Assembly (NCBI GenBank): GCA_016721245.1
Contig: JADKIQ010000024.1
Span: forward strand, 43,002 to 107,001
DNA: 64,000 nt
Origin: Sphingobacteriales bacterium
GTDB taxonomy: Bacteria; Bacteroidota; Bacteroidia; Chitinophagales; JADIYW01
Direction: 5' to 3'
Position 1 is the stretch's first letter; the number at the start of each line of letters is the position of its first letter. The notes under the pieces were generated by a model. The model searched no databases, was not told the origin of the DNA, and worked only from the letters and a program-made list of their open reading frames with translations. Shown piece after piece: positions 26,352 to 35,274 of the stretch. Made by a program: the position numbers and the translations under genes.

Positions 26352-26888
26352 TTACTTAAAATTCTTCCACATCATGCTTTCCATCGGTTTTGGAGAGCGC
26401 TGATTGTATTTGGCATTTGGCTTTTTGTTGTAAGCATTTTCAATATCGCCATCCACTACAAAGTAAATCAGCTGTCCAACCGGCATACCGGCATAAATAC
26501 GCACCGGTTGTATGCAGGAAATCTCCAGCGTCCAGTGATTGCAGAAGCCCACATCCCCTTTTCCTGCAGTAGCGTGAATATCGATACCCAATCTTCCCAT
26601 ACTGGATTTCCCTTCCAGAAAAGGCACGTGTGCGTGTGTTTCTGTGTATTCTAATGTAGAACCGAGGTATAAGGTGCCAGGCTGCAGAACAAAACCTTCC
26701 TCCGGTATTTCAAAATGAGTGATGGTATTATGTTTTTTTGCATCCAGTTCATTGCTGTCGTAAGTAGCAAAATATTTGCTAAGATGCACATCGTAAGAAT
26801 TTGTACCCAGGCATACTCTGTCATAAGGCTTTATAATGATAGTGCCTTTCTGCATTTCTTCTAAAATCCCTTTATCCGTTAAAATCAT
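26352..26888 (-). CDS. dcd: dCTP deaminase
   Basis: This 178-residue protein has the usual Dcd length and the conserved stretch FLEGKSSMGRLGIDIHATAG followed by GDVGFCNHWTLEI. That region includes the Ser-Arg residues and the catalytic Glu of the trimeric dUTPase-like fold. The N-terminus (MILTDKGILEEMQKGTIIIKP) is typical. It makes dUTP from dCTP for thymidylate synthesis, in the cytoplasm. I cannot decide whether it is a monofunctional deaminase or the bifunctional type that also hydrolyses dUTP. It sits between the desaturase and a two-component system, with no evident functional link. Confidence 0.95.
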   Translation of the reverse strand: MILTDKGILEEMQKGTIIIKPYDRVCLGTNSYDVHLSKYFATYDSNELDAKKHNTITHFEIPEEGFVLQPGTLYLGSTLEYTETHAHVPFLEGKSSMGRLGIDIHATAGKGDVGFCNHWTLEISCIQPVRIYAGMPVGQLIYFVVDGDIENAYNKKPNAKYNQRSPKPMESMMWKNFK

Positions 26889-26996
26889 GGTGCAAATTTA
26901 CAAACGAAATAATAAAACAATGAATTAATTTAATAATGAAACAGTTAAATGTTGAATTTAATTATTTTATTACTTCATTATTGTATTACTGCATTA

Positions 26997-27704
26997 TCAC
27001 GCCATCTGGTTTTCTACCAGTTTATAGCCTTGTCCGTGAATATTCAGGATTTGCAAACGCTCGTCATCTTTCAGGTATTTTCTGATTTTAGAGATAAACA
27101 CGTCCATACTGCGGGCTGTGAAATAACTGTCGTCCTGCCAAACATGTTTCAGCGCGAGTTCTCTTTCCAGAATCTGATTTTTTTTCTCAAAAAACAAACG
27201 CAACAATTCATTTTCTTTCGTTGTCAGTTTTATTTCGTTGCCTTTTACTTTCAGTTTGTGATTTTTATAATCCAGCACACAGTCACCGGCAGTATATTCA
27301 TCCAACGCAGTTTGCACTTCGTGTTTTTCCGTTCTGCGTAAAATTGCATTCATTTTCAATTCCAGAATTTCCATACTAAACGGTTTGGTGATGTAATCAT
27401 CCGCACCAATCGTCAATCCTTTTATTTTATCTTCTTTCAGCGATTTTGCCGTCAAGAAAATAATCGGAACTTCTTTATCATCTTTTCTGATTTCTTCTGC
27501 AACGGTGAAACCATCTTTTTTAGGCATCATCACATCCAGCAGAATAATATCATACGAATTTTTACGAAAAGCAAACAATCCTTCCACACCGTCTCTCTTC
27601 AATTCCACTTCAAAATTTTTATGCTTTAGATATTCCTGTAATAGCATACCTAAGTTTGGATCATCTTCTACAAGCAAAACTTTTTTCTTCATTACTGTGT
27701 TCAT
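26997..27704 (-). CDS. OmpR-family response regulator (two-component)
   Basis: This 235-residue protein has a canonical receiver domain with VEDD acidic pocket, phospho-acceptor in ILLDVMMPKKDG (Asp near residue 56), the LTAKS switch Thr and ITKPFS Lys. A winged-helix DNA-binding domain follows (LTTKENELLRLF ... SMDVFISKIRKYLK ... NIHGQGYKLV). It starts at ATG 27704, with an alternative ATG four codons later. It lies 27 bp downstream of the histidine kinase on the same strand, so the two form a classical pair. The regulated genes are unknown. Confidence 0.95.
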   Translation of the reverse strand: MNTVMKKKVLLVEDDPNLGMLLQEYLKHKNFEVELKRDGVEGLFAFRKNSYDIILLDVMMPKKDGFTVAEEIRKDDKEVPIIFLTAKSLKEDKIKGLTIGADDYITKPFSMEILELKMNAILRRTEKHEVQTALDEYTAGDCVLDYKNHKLKVKGNEIKLTTKENELLRLFFEKKNQILERELALKHVWQDDSYFTARSMDVFISKIRKYLKDDERLQILNIHGQGYKLVENQMA

Positions 27705-27731
27705 GTTGTTTAAATTTATTGTGATTAATTT

Positions 27732-29234
27732 TTATTGTATATTTCCCGGTATTTGAATTATAAACTTTGAACCTTCTTTCAGTTTACTTTCCACCCATAC
27801 TTTTCCATTATGTTTGTCAACTATAGACTGCACATAACTCAATCCTAAGCCAAACCCTTTTGTGTCGTGAACATTTCCTCTCGAAACACGGTAGAACTTC
27901 TCAAATACTTTCTGCTGATCTTCTTTCGATAAACCAACTCCATTATCTTCTACCTCAATTTGTATGCCTGTAATGATATTGAATGTGTTAATTTTTATTA
28001 AGGGTGCTTTATCGTTATATTTTACAGCGTTATCAATCAAATTATTAATAACATTGGTAAAATGCATTTCATCCACTTTTAAAATAGGATGTTCAGCCCG
28101 TAAGTTCAACTCAATTTTACCATTCAGTTCTTCCAGTATCAGATTAAACCTACCGGCTGTAGCAGTAATAATGGTATGTATGTCGCGGTCTTCCAAATTC
28201 AACTGCAACTCTCCTTTCTCTAAACGTGCAATTTGCAATACTTGTTCAACGTGATTATACAGTCGTTTGTTTTCATCAAAAATAATACTGGCGTACTTTT
28301 CGCGGTTATCTTTTGATTCCGAGATGGAATTATCTTTTAACATTTCACTGGCAATAGAAATCGTGGCAATCGGCGTTTTTAGTTCATGCGTCATGTTATT
28401 GATGAAATCCGTTTTCATATCAGACAATTTCTTTTGCTTGAATATTATCTGAAACGAAAGTATAAATGCAGCAACGACCATCAAAAAGAAAATGGAAGAA
28501 GATAAAATCATCGGAGACATAGACGTGTACAGGAATTTCTTTCTGTCAGGGAATAATAGTTTCAATGTTTTGCTGTCATCAAACATGCTTCTTCGGAATA
28601 AATCAACAGAATATGGTGTTTTGAATAATTCCGACAAAGGAGCATTTTTAGAAAGCAGCACAAAATTATTCGGTGCATATTCTGTTACGCCATAACGAAC
28701 ACGTGTTTTAATACCATGTGCTTTCAGAGAACCGTCAATAATTTCTTTCAGTTTAGAGGTATCCAGAATTTCGGTGATAGGCTGCAAACTCGTCATTTGC
28801 TGCGCCATAAATTCCTGCAAATTATCAATCTCTATCGGATATGAATTATCTGAATTGCCAGTGTTGGGGTTTTGCAACAAGGGACCGACACCATCGTACT
28901 GATTTCCGTTATTAAAACTGTTAACCGACGGATATGCTTCCTGTTTCAGTTTATATTCACTTTGGTTGCCCTCCGCGTCGGACATTTCAATAATTATTTC
29001 GCCATTCTCGTTGGCATGCACTTTCTGAGATTGAAGCATTTTGGAAACAATCGGATGATAAGACAAGTCTTCGATTTTCGTAGACATATCATTCATCGCT
29101 TCAAAAACGGCCTTATCAAAATCCTGTTCTCTGGATTTAATAGCTCCTTTCAACCAGAATATCTGCACAATCCCGATACCGAATAAACCGAGGAACAATA
29201 AAACAGAAGTAAAAAGGATGAGATTCTTATTCAC
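27732..29234 (-). CDS. Membrane sensor histidine kinase, partner of the adjacent regulator
   Basis: This 500-residue protein starts with GTG at 29234. TM1 is at about 5-28 and TM2 at about 245-268, enclosing a periplasmic sensor domain of about 215 residues that I do not recognise. The HisKA box is NNMTHELKTPIATISI, with the His just after the membrane. The ATPase domain shows the N box (NNLIDNAVKYNDKAP), G1 (VEDNGVGLSKED) and G2 (GFGLGLSYVQS). It is co-directional with the response regulator downstream. The signal is unknown. Confidence 0.95.
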   Translation of the reverse strand: MNKNLILFTSVLLFLGLFGIGIVQIFWLKGAIKSREQDFDKAVFEAMNDMSTKIEDLSYHPIVSKMLQSQKVHANENGEIIIEMSDAEGNQSEYKLKQEAYPSVNSFNNGNQYDGVGPLLQNPNTGNSDNSYPIEIDNLQEFMAQQMTSLQPITEILDTSKLKEIIDGSLKAHGIKTRVRYGVTEYAPNNFVLLSKNAPLSELFKTPYSVDLFRRSMFDDSKTLKLLFPDRKKFLYTSMSPMILSSSIFFLMVVAAFILSFQIIFKQKKLSDMKTDFINNMTHELKTPIATISIASEMLKDNSISESKDNREKYASIIFDENKRLYNHVEQVLQIARLEKGELQLNLEDRDIHTIITATAGRFNLILEELNGKIELNLRAEHPILKVDEMHFTNVINNLIDNAVKYNDKAPLIKINTFNIITGIQIEVEDNGVGLSKEDQQKVFEKFYRVSRGNVHDTKGFGLGLSYVQSIVDKHNGKVWVESKLKEGSKFIIQIPGNIQ

Positions 29235-29372
29235 ACTTTAAATTTACAACTGCTTTGAGTGGCAAAATGTTAACAATCCTTAAAGTGTTAATTTTTTCAT
29301 ATTTAATACTGTTTTACGTGCATTTGATTGAACAAAGTACTGAAAACATAAATTTATTACCTTTGAATCAGG

Positions 29373-30659
29373 ATGAAAAAGATACTGATTTTCTACTGCC
29401 TTACATTTTTGTTGCTCTTACAAGCTTGCAGCCAGCAACAGAAGATAGAGCGTGGTATAGTTTACAATGATTTTACACTTAAGAATGATACTTCTTTATC
29501 TTATGCCATTTATGTTCCTGTAAACAGTGAGCGAAAAGATTCGCTGGTGTTTATATTTTTCGACCCGCACGGTAATGGCGAACTGCCCGTAAATATGTAT
29601 AAAAATCTGGCGGATAAATATGGAATTACCCTCATTGGAAACAATAATTCTGCGAATGGAATTGATTTTAATACCATCAGTTCAAATTTCTCCGCGCTCC
29701 TAAACGAACTGAAATCATCATACAGCATTGCTGAAAAGAACATTGCACTTTGGGGGTTTTCCGGCGGCTCAAAAGCAGCAATTTACAATACCAGTTTAAA
29801 CAATAACATTGCTTACTGTATTTATGGCGGGTCTGTAATGAATGTACAAAATAAGAATACAGAATTGCTGGGTTTTAACGGAAAACAAGACATGAACTAT
29901 ACGGATTTACTGACGTTTGCATCGCAACAGCAAAATAATCCGAAGCATTTTCAGATAGCGTTTAATGGCAAACATGCCTGGCCGGATACGACTACAGCCG
30001 AAGATGCTTTCAGATGGCTGATCTTAAAAAAAATGCAAAAAATAGAAATACCTGCAAACAAAATTTTTGCAGCAAAATGTTTCGCATATTATAAAAAAAA
30101 AACCGACAAACTCATTCAGTCTAATCAATTGACGGATGCATATCAGACCTGCAATAAGAGTATCCATTTTCTTCAAACACTTACAGCAACAAACTATTTT
30201 ACTAAGCAAAAAGATTCTATTTCCGGAAAGCCTTTATTCAAAAAACAAGCACAGGAACTACAAGCTACGTTTGTAAAAGAATCACAGTTAAAAACACAAT
30301 ATCAAACAAACTTTTTTTCAAAAGATACGCTTTACTGGAAAAAAGAAATCGAACAATTATGGACGTCGGGCAAAACTGATCCGACGGGTATTTACAACCG
30401 ATTACTGGGATTCTTATCACTCGCCGGATATTCCTATGCTAATCAGGCGTTTCAGTCAAATGACATTAAAGCATTAGAACAGATTTTATTCATTTATCAG
30501 CACTCCGACCCTGCTAATCCGGAACAAGCCTATATGCGGGCAAAGTTATATGTACTGAAAAATGACAAAGAAAAAGCCAAAACGGCATTGGAAGAATCTA
30601 TCAAAATGGGAATAGATAAAAACAGAATTACAAATGATATTTTGCTAAAAAACTTATAA
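29373..30659 (+). CDS. Lipoprotein with alpha/beta-hydrolase-like N-terminal domain
   Basis: This 428-residue protein has the lipobox LLQAC (Cys19). Residues about 30-235 look like an alpha/beta hydrolase: strand YAIYVPVNS, LVFIFFDPHGNG as the oxyanion strand, and a nucleophile elbow LWGFSGGSKAA (GxSxG). A late conserved region follows at FNGKHAWPDTTTAEDAFRW, where the His may complete the triad. The C-terminal half is helical (TPR-like; EKAKTALEESIKMG). It probably acts as an esterase or peptidase-like hydrolase on the envelope; the substrate is unknown. A -7-like box TACCTTTG lies at 29358-29365, 7 bp before the ATG. Confidence 0.75.
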   Translation: MKKILIFYCLTFLLLLQACSQQQKIERGIVYNDFTLKNDTSLSYAIYVPVNSERKDSLVFIFFDPHGNGELPVNMYKNLADKYGITLIGNNNSANGIDFNTISSNFSALLNELKSSYSIAEKNIALWGFSGGSKAAIYNTSLNNNIAYCIYGGSVMNVQNKNTELLGFNGKQDMNYTDLLTFASQQQNNPKHFQIAFNGKHAWPDTTTAEDAFRWLILKKMQKIEIPANKIFAAKCFAYYKKKTDKLIQSNQLTDAYQTCNKSIHFLQTLTATNYFTKQKDSISGKPLFKKQAQELQATFVKESQLKTQYQTNFFSKDTLYWKKEIEQLWTSGKTDPTGIYNRLLGFLSLAGYSYANQAFQSNDIKALEQILFIYQHSDPANPEQAYMRAKLYVLKNDKEKAKTALEESIKMGIDKNRITNDILLKNL

Positions 30660-30680
30660 TCTATGAAACAGATTATCTCA

Positions 30681-31022
30681 CTACTGCATAGCCACCGTTT
30701 TTTTAGCTTCTTCGAGTCTATGGTTAATTTGTCCGGTCAAAAAATGAAAATACATTACAAAATCTGAGCCTAAACTGTATAAGGGATATTGAAAAGTAGC
30801 CGGTTTATTTTTCTCAAATGCAAAATGACCTAGCCAGGCAAAACCATAACCAACCACCGGCAATAAAAACAACAGTTTAGCATTACCGAAATAAATTGAA
30901 GCAGCCACTACCAGAAACAGACCGGTTGTACCGATATAATGTGTAGCCCTGCAAACCGGGTCGCTGTGTTCAGTCAGGTAATACGGATAAAAACTCCAGA
31001 ATGTTTTATACTTTTTTTCCAT
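30681..31022 (-). CDS. DUF962 / Mpo1-like membrane protein
   Basis: This 113-residue protein has the DUF962 signature at its N-terminus: FWSFYPYYLTEHSDPVCRA and HYIGT. Two hydrophobic hairpins follow (LFLVVAASIYFG; LFLLPVVGYGFAWLGHFAFE) and then EKNKPATFQYPLYSLGSD. Yeast Mpo1 of this family is an Fe-dependent dioxygenase for 2-hydroxy fatty acids; the conserved His and Glu-Asn residues are present. Whether the bacterial member has this activity is inference. It converges with the lipoprotein gene at 29373. Confidence 0.9.
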   Translation of the reverse strand: MEKKYKTFWSFYPYYLTEHSDPVCRATHYIGTTGLFLVVAASIYFGNAKLLFLLPVVGYGFAWLGHFAFEKNKPATFQYPLYSLGSDFVMYFHFLTGQINHRLEEAKKTVAMQ

Positions 31023-31113
31023 GATTTAAATTATTGGTCAACTAAAATTAAGCATAATTTAGATATAATACACATCTATCCAACCATAAAAAACGATTTT
31101 TTACTTTTGCAGC

Positions 31114-32004
31114 ATGCAATTTCGCAGCAAAGCTTATCTTCAGATGAACGTCGCCACCTTTCTTTGGGGGCTGACAGCTATTTTAGGAAAGCTTATTTCT
31201 ATTGGTGAATTTCCGCTGGTATGGTACCGTGTTTTCATGGTAAGTATTTCCATGTTGTTCATTCCCGGTTTATTAAAACACACCAAAAAGCTGGATATAA
31301 AAACGTTGTTGATTTTGAGCAGCATTGGTATTTTATTATCCGTTCACTGGGTGGCCTGGTATGGCTCTATAAAATATGCCAATGCCTCTATCGCCGTAAG
31401 TTGCATTGCCAGTGTAAGTTTATTTGTGGCTGTTCTGGAACCACTCATCAATAAAACCGCTTTTGATAAATCAAATTTAATTTTAGGCGTGATGGTAATT
31501 CCCGGTATACTACTTATCAATCAGTCGCTGGATTTACATTATAAATTTGGTTTTTTACTGGGCATTTTAGCAGCCTTTCTCGCGGCACTTTTTAATATCT
31601 TTAATAAAAAGTATACGCAGGATTTACCGCCAAACACCATTACATTTGTGCAGATGCTTAGCGGCTGGATCTTCCTCTCTCTTTGTCTTCCATTGTATAT
31701 AAAATTCAATCCCGGTAGTTTTCATTTACCGGATGGAAAAGATTTTTTTTACCTGTTGATTCTTTCTGTTTTTTGTACCGTTATTCCGTACAATTTATTT
31801 TTACGTGCATTGAAAGCAAGTAACGCGTTTACCACTTCCCTGATTAATAATCTGGAACCCATTTACGGAATTATCTTAGCTGTTTTTTTATTGCAGGAAA
31901 ACAAGGAGTTGAACTGGAAGTTTTATTGCGGTGTGGCGATTATTTTATCAGCCGTTTTTATTCATGCTTATTTGAGTAATAAAAAACAAAATAGCCCTAC
32001 TTAA
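31114..32004 (+). CDS. EamA/DMT-family transporter
   Basis: This 296-residue protein has about ten hydrophobic helices in two EamA repeats: first repeat LQMNVATFLWGLTAILGKLI to LLINQSL, second repeat FGFLLGILAAFLAALFNIFN to the C-terminus. The hallmark of the second repeat is seen in TTSLINNLEPIYGIILAVF. DMT proteins export metabolites or amino acids; the substrate cannot be inferred. A TACTTTTG -7-like box ends only 4 bp before the ATG at 31114, so a start at ATG 31144 is possible, but the family usually has residues corresponding to MQFRSKAYLQ. The stop overlaps the YciI gene end by 8 bp. Confidence 0.9.
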   Translation: MQFRSKAYLQMNVATFLWGLTAILGKLISIGEFPLVWYRVFMVSISMLFIPGLLKHTKKLDIKTLLILSSIGILLSVHWVAWYGSIKYANASIAVSCIASVSLFVAVLEPLINKTAFDKSNLILGVMVIPGILLINQSLDLHYKFGFLLGILAAFLAALFNIFNKKYTQDLPPNTITFVQMLSGWIFLSLCLPLYIKFNPGSFHLPDGKDFFYLLILSVFCTVIPYNLFLRALKASNAFTTSLINNLEPIYGIILAVFLLQENKELNWKFYCGVAIILSAVFIHAYLSNKKQNSPT

Positions 32005-32392
32005 ATATTGTACCTGTTTGCGTCCACCAAGGGTGGATTTCATATGCCAGCCTGCCGGCAGAAACAGCTGGGTCTGTTTGAAGTAATTGTTCTACTTCTT
32101 CTTTGGATGCTGCATCGAAAATAAAAATACCTCGCCAGTTTCCATCATCTCCAAACGGACCTGCAACAATAATCTTGCCTGCATTTGCCAACCTGCCGAT
32201 ATTCTCCAGATGTGCTTTTTGTATTTGAGCGGCTGTGGCGGAATCCTGCGTACGGTTATTTCCCTTCGTTAGCATCACGAAATAATATTGTTTCATTATG
32301 CGCTTAACCGTATCTGTTTGCACGGTTTTCTTTGGCTTTGCGGATACACTTATCGCAAAAAATAAAAACGAAAAATAAAATATGTATTTCAT
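31997..32392 (-). CDS. Exported YciI-like protein
   Basis: The frame is open further upstream to 32515, but ATG at 32392 starts a clear signal peptide (MKYIFYFSFLFFAISVSAKP), giving 131 residues; the longer version would overlap the VOC gene. After a short linker comes a YciI-like ferredoxin-fold domain: YYFVMLTKGNNR, HLENIGRLANAGKIIVAGPF, GIFIFDAASKEEVEQLL and AYEIHPW. The conserved His in 'AHLENI' is as in YciI. YciI proteins are small dimeric enzymes of mostly unknown function; being secreted is uncommon in the family. Confidence 0.8.
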   Translation of the reverse strand: MKYIFYFSFLFFAISVSAKPKKTVQTDTVKRIMKQYYFVMLTKGNNRTQDSATAAQIQKAHLENIGRLANAGKIIVAGPFGDDGNWRGIFIFDAASKEEVEQLLQTDPAVSAGRLAYEIHPWWTQTGTIFK

Positions 32393-32408
32393 GAAATAAA
32401 AATAGACA

Positions 32409-32774
32409 TTATTTTGCTTCCGGGTTAAACTGCATGATACAAAGCATATTTTCTTCCGGGTCTTTAAAATAAGCCATGTAGCCAACTTTCGGAATTGTTT
32501 TTTTCTCCAGCACAATACGCCCTCCTTCTTCCTTAATTTTTTTAATTGTGATATCGATGTTTTCCACCTGCACCATTACACTTGTCTTTTGATCCGGATG
32601 CCGGCGTTTAATCATGCTTCCGTTAATGCCACGTTTGATTTTATCGCCGGTTTCTACCAGCCAGTAATCTTCATTGTACCATTCTGTAAATTTCCAGCCA
32701 AACACATCTGTAAAAAAGGCTTTCGATTTCTCTGGATTATCCGTTGGAAAATCAAAATTCACTACTCTGTTCAT
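32409..32774 (-). CDS. VOC-superfamily (glyoxalase-like) protein
   Basis: This 121-residue protein shows the paired beta-alpha-beta-beta-beta modules of the VOC fold. The first is VVNFDFPTDNPEKSKAFFTD ... FGWKFTEWY, the second SVMVQVENIDITIKKIKEEG ... GYMAYFKDPEENMLCIMQF. This subgroup (CDS 'YFxDPEGN') is widespread in bacteria and its substrates are unknown. It lies 14 bp after a paralogue on the same strand, so they are likely co-transcribed. The metal-binding Glu of true glyoxalases is not clearly placed, so catalysis is uncertain. Confidence 0.88.
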   Translation of the reverse strand: MNRVVNFDFPTDNPEKSKAFFTDVFGWKFTEWYNEDYWLVETGDKIKRGINGSMIKRRHPDQKTSVMVQVENIDITIKKIKEEGGRIVLEKKTIPKVGYMAYFKDPEENMLCIMQFNPEAK

Positions 32775-32788
32775 TCTTCTTGAAGTTA

Positions 32789-33148
32789 TTATGCGTTAGG
32801 GTCTACTTGTCTTAAACCAAAAATGTTATTATCCGGGTCTTTAAAATAGGCTAAATAACCCGCTCCTTTCACAAAAAATTTGGGCACTGTTATTCTGCCT
32901 CCTTTTTGTCTGATTTTGCTCATTGTATCATCTATATCTGTTACTTCTATAACACTGCAAAGTGGTATATCGAGTTCTCTGACATCAATTATACCTCCAT
33001 CGATACCAAATTGAGAAGGCTGGCCGGTGAGTGCCACCCAGAAACCTACATCTTGCCACTGACTGAATTTCCAGTTAAAGATCTTGTCATAAAATTTTCT
33101 AAGCCGCTCAGGATCTTGAGCAGGAATTTCAAAATGAATTACCTTCAT
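32789..33148 (-). CDS. VOC-superfamily (glyoxalase-like) protein, paralogue
   Basis: The frame is open from 33181, but the conserved start of the family is MKVIHFEIPAQDPERLRKFY, so I choose ATG 33148 (119 residues). Both VOC modules are present: FYDKIFNWKFSQW and GGIIDV in the first half, then CSVIEVTDIDDTMSKIRQKG and YLAYFKDPDNNIFGLRQ in the second. It is a diverged duplicate of the downstream VOC gene. Function unknown beyond fold. Confidence 0.87.
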   Translation of the reverse strand: MKVIHFEIPAQDPERLRKFYDKIFNWKFSQWQDVGFWVALTGQPSQFGIDGGIIDVRELDIPLCSVIEVTDIDDTMSKIRQKGGRITVPKFFVKGAGYLAYFKDPDNNIFGLRQVDPNA

Positions 33149-33403
33149 AGGATATTGGGTCTGATTTACATGAACGTTCAAATATTACATTAATATTTCA
33201 ATTTGTCAATAGGGAGATTAATATTAAAAAACACCCAAAGGAATTGTGTTAACAGTTTAGTATATCTCTCTTTACAACGTATAACAAAAGCATAAATGAT
33301 GATTGCTATTATTCCATGGATTACTCACAGTCACACTGCTTCTTAAACTCATGTAAAATCCGTATCTTTATCATTCATTGTACACTTAAAACATTTAAAA
33401 AAA

Positions 33404-34684
33404 TTGAACTTTAACGAATTTGGCTTTGACGAGCGACTGATGGAAGGGATTGATGCCATGAATTACAAACAGGCAACAGCCGTACAGGAACAGGTAATCC
33501 CTATTATCCGTGCCGGCAAAGATTTAATAGCATCCGCACAAACCGGCACCGGCAAAACGGCGGCTTTTTTGTTGCCTATCCTCAATGAATTAATTACGCA
33601 GGAGCGCCACGAAGACGAGGTAAATGCCCTGGTTATAGTGCCTACCCGCGAACTAGCCGTACAGATATCACAAAACCTGGAAGCCTTTTCTTATTTCACG
33701 CCTATCAGCTCTATAGCAGTATATGGCGGCGGCGATGGCTCCTCGTTCGAGAGTGAGAAACGCGCCTTGTCGCAGGGAGTGGATATTGTGATTTGTACAC
33801 CCGGCAGAATGATTTCTCATTTGGCTTCGGGTTATGTGCGTTTAAAAGGGTTGAAACACCTGATTCTGGATGAAGCAGACCGCATGCTCGATATGGGTTT
33901 TTATGACGACATCATGAAAATCATTACTTACCTGCCTGCTGAACGACAAACCTTACTATTCTCTGCCACCATGCCGCCAAAGATGCGCCAGATGGGACTG
34001 ACAATACTGAAGAATCCGGAGCAGGTGAATATTTCCATTTCCAAGCCACCGGAAAAAATTATTCAGAAAGCATACATCGTCTATGAACCGCAGAAAATTC
34101 CGCTGGTAAAATCGATATTGAAAGATGTACAGTACAACAAGATTGTCATCTTCTGTTCCAGAAAAGAAAATGTAAAAAAACTAAGCCGCGAATTAAACCG
34201 CGACGGTATCAAAAACGAAGAAATACATTCCGACCTGGAACAAACGGAAAGAGAAAACGTGCTGCTGAATTTCAGAAGTGGCAGAACGCATACCATCGTT
34301 GCCACCGATGTTTTGTCGCGCGGTATTGATATTGAAGACATTGATTTGGTTATCAATTTTGATGTGCCTAACGACGGCGAAGATTATGTACACCGCATCG
34401 GTAGAACAGCGAGAGCAGAAACAGACGGCACTGCAATTACACTCGTGAGCGAAATGGAGCAGCTTAAATTTCTGGCGATTGAAGAATTGTTAGGACATCC
34501 TGTACCGAAAGCGGAAGTACCTGCAAAATTTGGAGAAGCTCCGCGTTACGATCCGCAGCCGAAAAAGAAATTTAAGAAACCGTTTAATAAAAAGCCGTTT
34601 CGGAAAAGAGGCGGTCTGCCGAACCCGTTTCAGCGCCTATTTATAACCACAAAAAAAAACGGTTCACAAAGATTATTTTACTAA
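33404..34684 (+). CDS. DEAD-box RNA helicase (RhlE-like)
   Basis: This 426-residue protein has every core motif: Q-motif region (FGFDERLMEGI ... ATAVQEQVIP), I AQTGTGKT, Ia PTRELAVQ, II DEAD in LILDEADRMLDMGF, III SAT, and VI HRIGRTAR. A basic tail follows (KKKFKKPFNKKPFRKRGG). It unwinds RNA with ATP in ribosome assembly or decay. The start is TTG at 33404; the first in-frame ATG at residue 13 would cut into the Q-motif region, so TTG is preferred. The last 24 residues may be shifted: a one-base deletion near 34614 would instead give RSAEPVSAPIYNHKKKRF, a more usual basic tail. Confidence 0.92.
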   Translation: MNFNEFGFDERLMEGIDAMNYKQATAVQEQVIPIIRAGKDLIASAQTGTGKTAAFLLPILNELITQERHEDEVNALVIVPTRELAVQISQNLEAFSYFTPISSIAVYGGGDGSSFESEKRALSQGVDIVICTPGRMISHLASGYVRLKGLKHLILDEADRMLDMGFYDDIMKIITYLPAERQTLLFSATMPPKMRQMGLTILKNPEQVNISISKPPEKIIQKAYIVYEPQKIPLVKSILKDVQYNKIVIFCSRKENVKKLSRELNRDGIKNEEIHSDLEQTERENVLLNFRSGRTHTIVATDVLSRGIDIEDIDLVINFDVPNDGEDYVHRIGRTARAETDGTAITLVSEMEQLKFLAIEELLGHPVPKAEVPAKFGEAPRYDPQPKKKFKKPFNKKPFRKRGGLPNPFQRLFITTKKNGSQRLFY

Positions 34685-35092
34685 ATAAATACCATCCTCT
34701 TCGATGGTAATTTTTTTGAGTTTGTATAATTGTCCAACCGCACTTTTAAATGCTTTCTTACTCATATTCAACTTCTCTTTGATGAGCTCCGGTTCGCTTT
34801 TGTCCGTCAGTTTCAAATACCCTTGCCTTGCCTTTAGCTGCGTAAGGATAATGCTCATATTCTGGTCTATCACATTCTGGAATCCCTGCGGCTGTAAACT
34901 CACATCAATCTTGCCATCTTCGCGGATATTTTTTATGTATCCGTCTATCACCTGCCCCAGTTCCAGCGGTTGGAAAATTTCATTATGATACAGCAAGCCG
35001 TCAATCTGATCGTCTCCGATATATACATTTACACCCAGGTTGGTCGGTCTTCCTATTATCAGACTTACTTTATCGCCTATTGCATATTCCAT
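34673..35092 (-). CDS. Short CvfB-like S1 RNA-binding protein
   Basis: This 139-residue protein has an S1-type OB fold near the start (LGVNVYIGDDQIDGLLYHNE ... VIDGYIKNIREDGKIDVSLQ). A C-terminal winged-helix follows (LNMSKKAFKSAVGQLYKLKK, ITIEEDGIYLVK). The same pieces occur at the C-terminal half of CvfB, a roughly 280-residue RNA-binding virulence regulator, so this is a half-length version. It starts MEYAIGDKVSLIIGRPTN, a natural N-terminus. It overlaps the helicase 3' end by 12 bp in convergent orientation. The S1 and wHTH assignment is good; the biological role is inference. Confidence 0.82.
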   Translation of the reverse strand: MEYAIGDKVSLIIGRPTNLGVNVYIGDDQIDGLLYHNEIFQPLELGQVIDGYIKNIREDGKIDVSLQPQGFQNVIDQNMSIILTQLKARQGYLKLTDKSEPELIKEKLNMSKKAFKSAVGQLYKLKKITIEEDGIYLVK

Positions 35093-35247
35093 AAAATCAA
35101 TTTAGCACAAAATTACACCAATAATTCTGTTTAACCTGAAAAGCCGGAAATATATCGAAGATTAAAAGGCACAAAAAGATAATGAGGTAAAAGCTTAAAA
35201 AATACTTAAAATCAATCTTTAGTCGAAAATTCTCGTGTTATAAATAG

Positions 35248-35255
35248 TATTTTTG
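35248..35255 (+). promoter_or_regulatory. Candidate -7 box of the ABC exporter gene
   Basis: TATTTTTG matches TAnnTTTG and ends 20 bp before the GTG start (26 bp before the ATG). The -33 element is not clear. Confidence 0.4.
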
Positions 35256-35274
35256 TGCAAATAACTACTTTAAC

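Noticed and set aside
30656..30676. Hairpin ATAATCT/AGATTAT between convergent genes
   Set aside because: AT-only short stem with no T-run; too weak to call a terminator.
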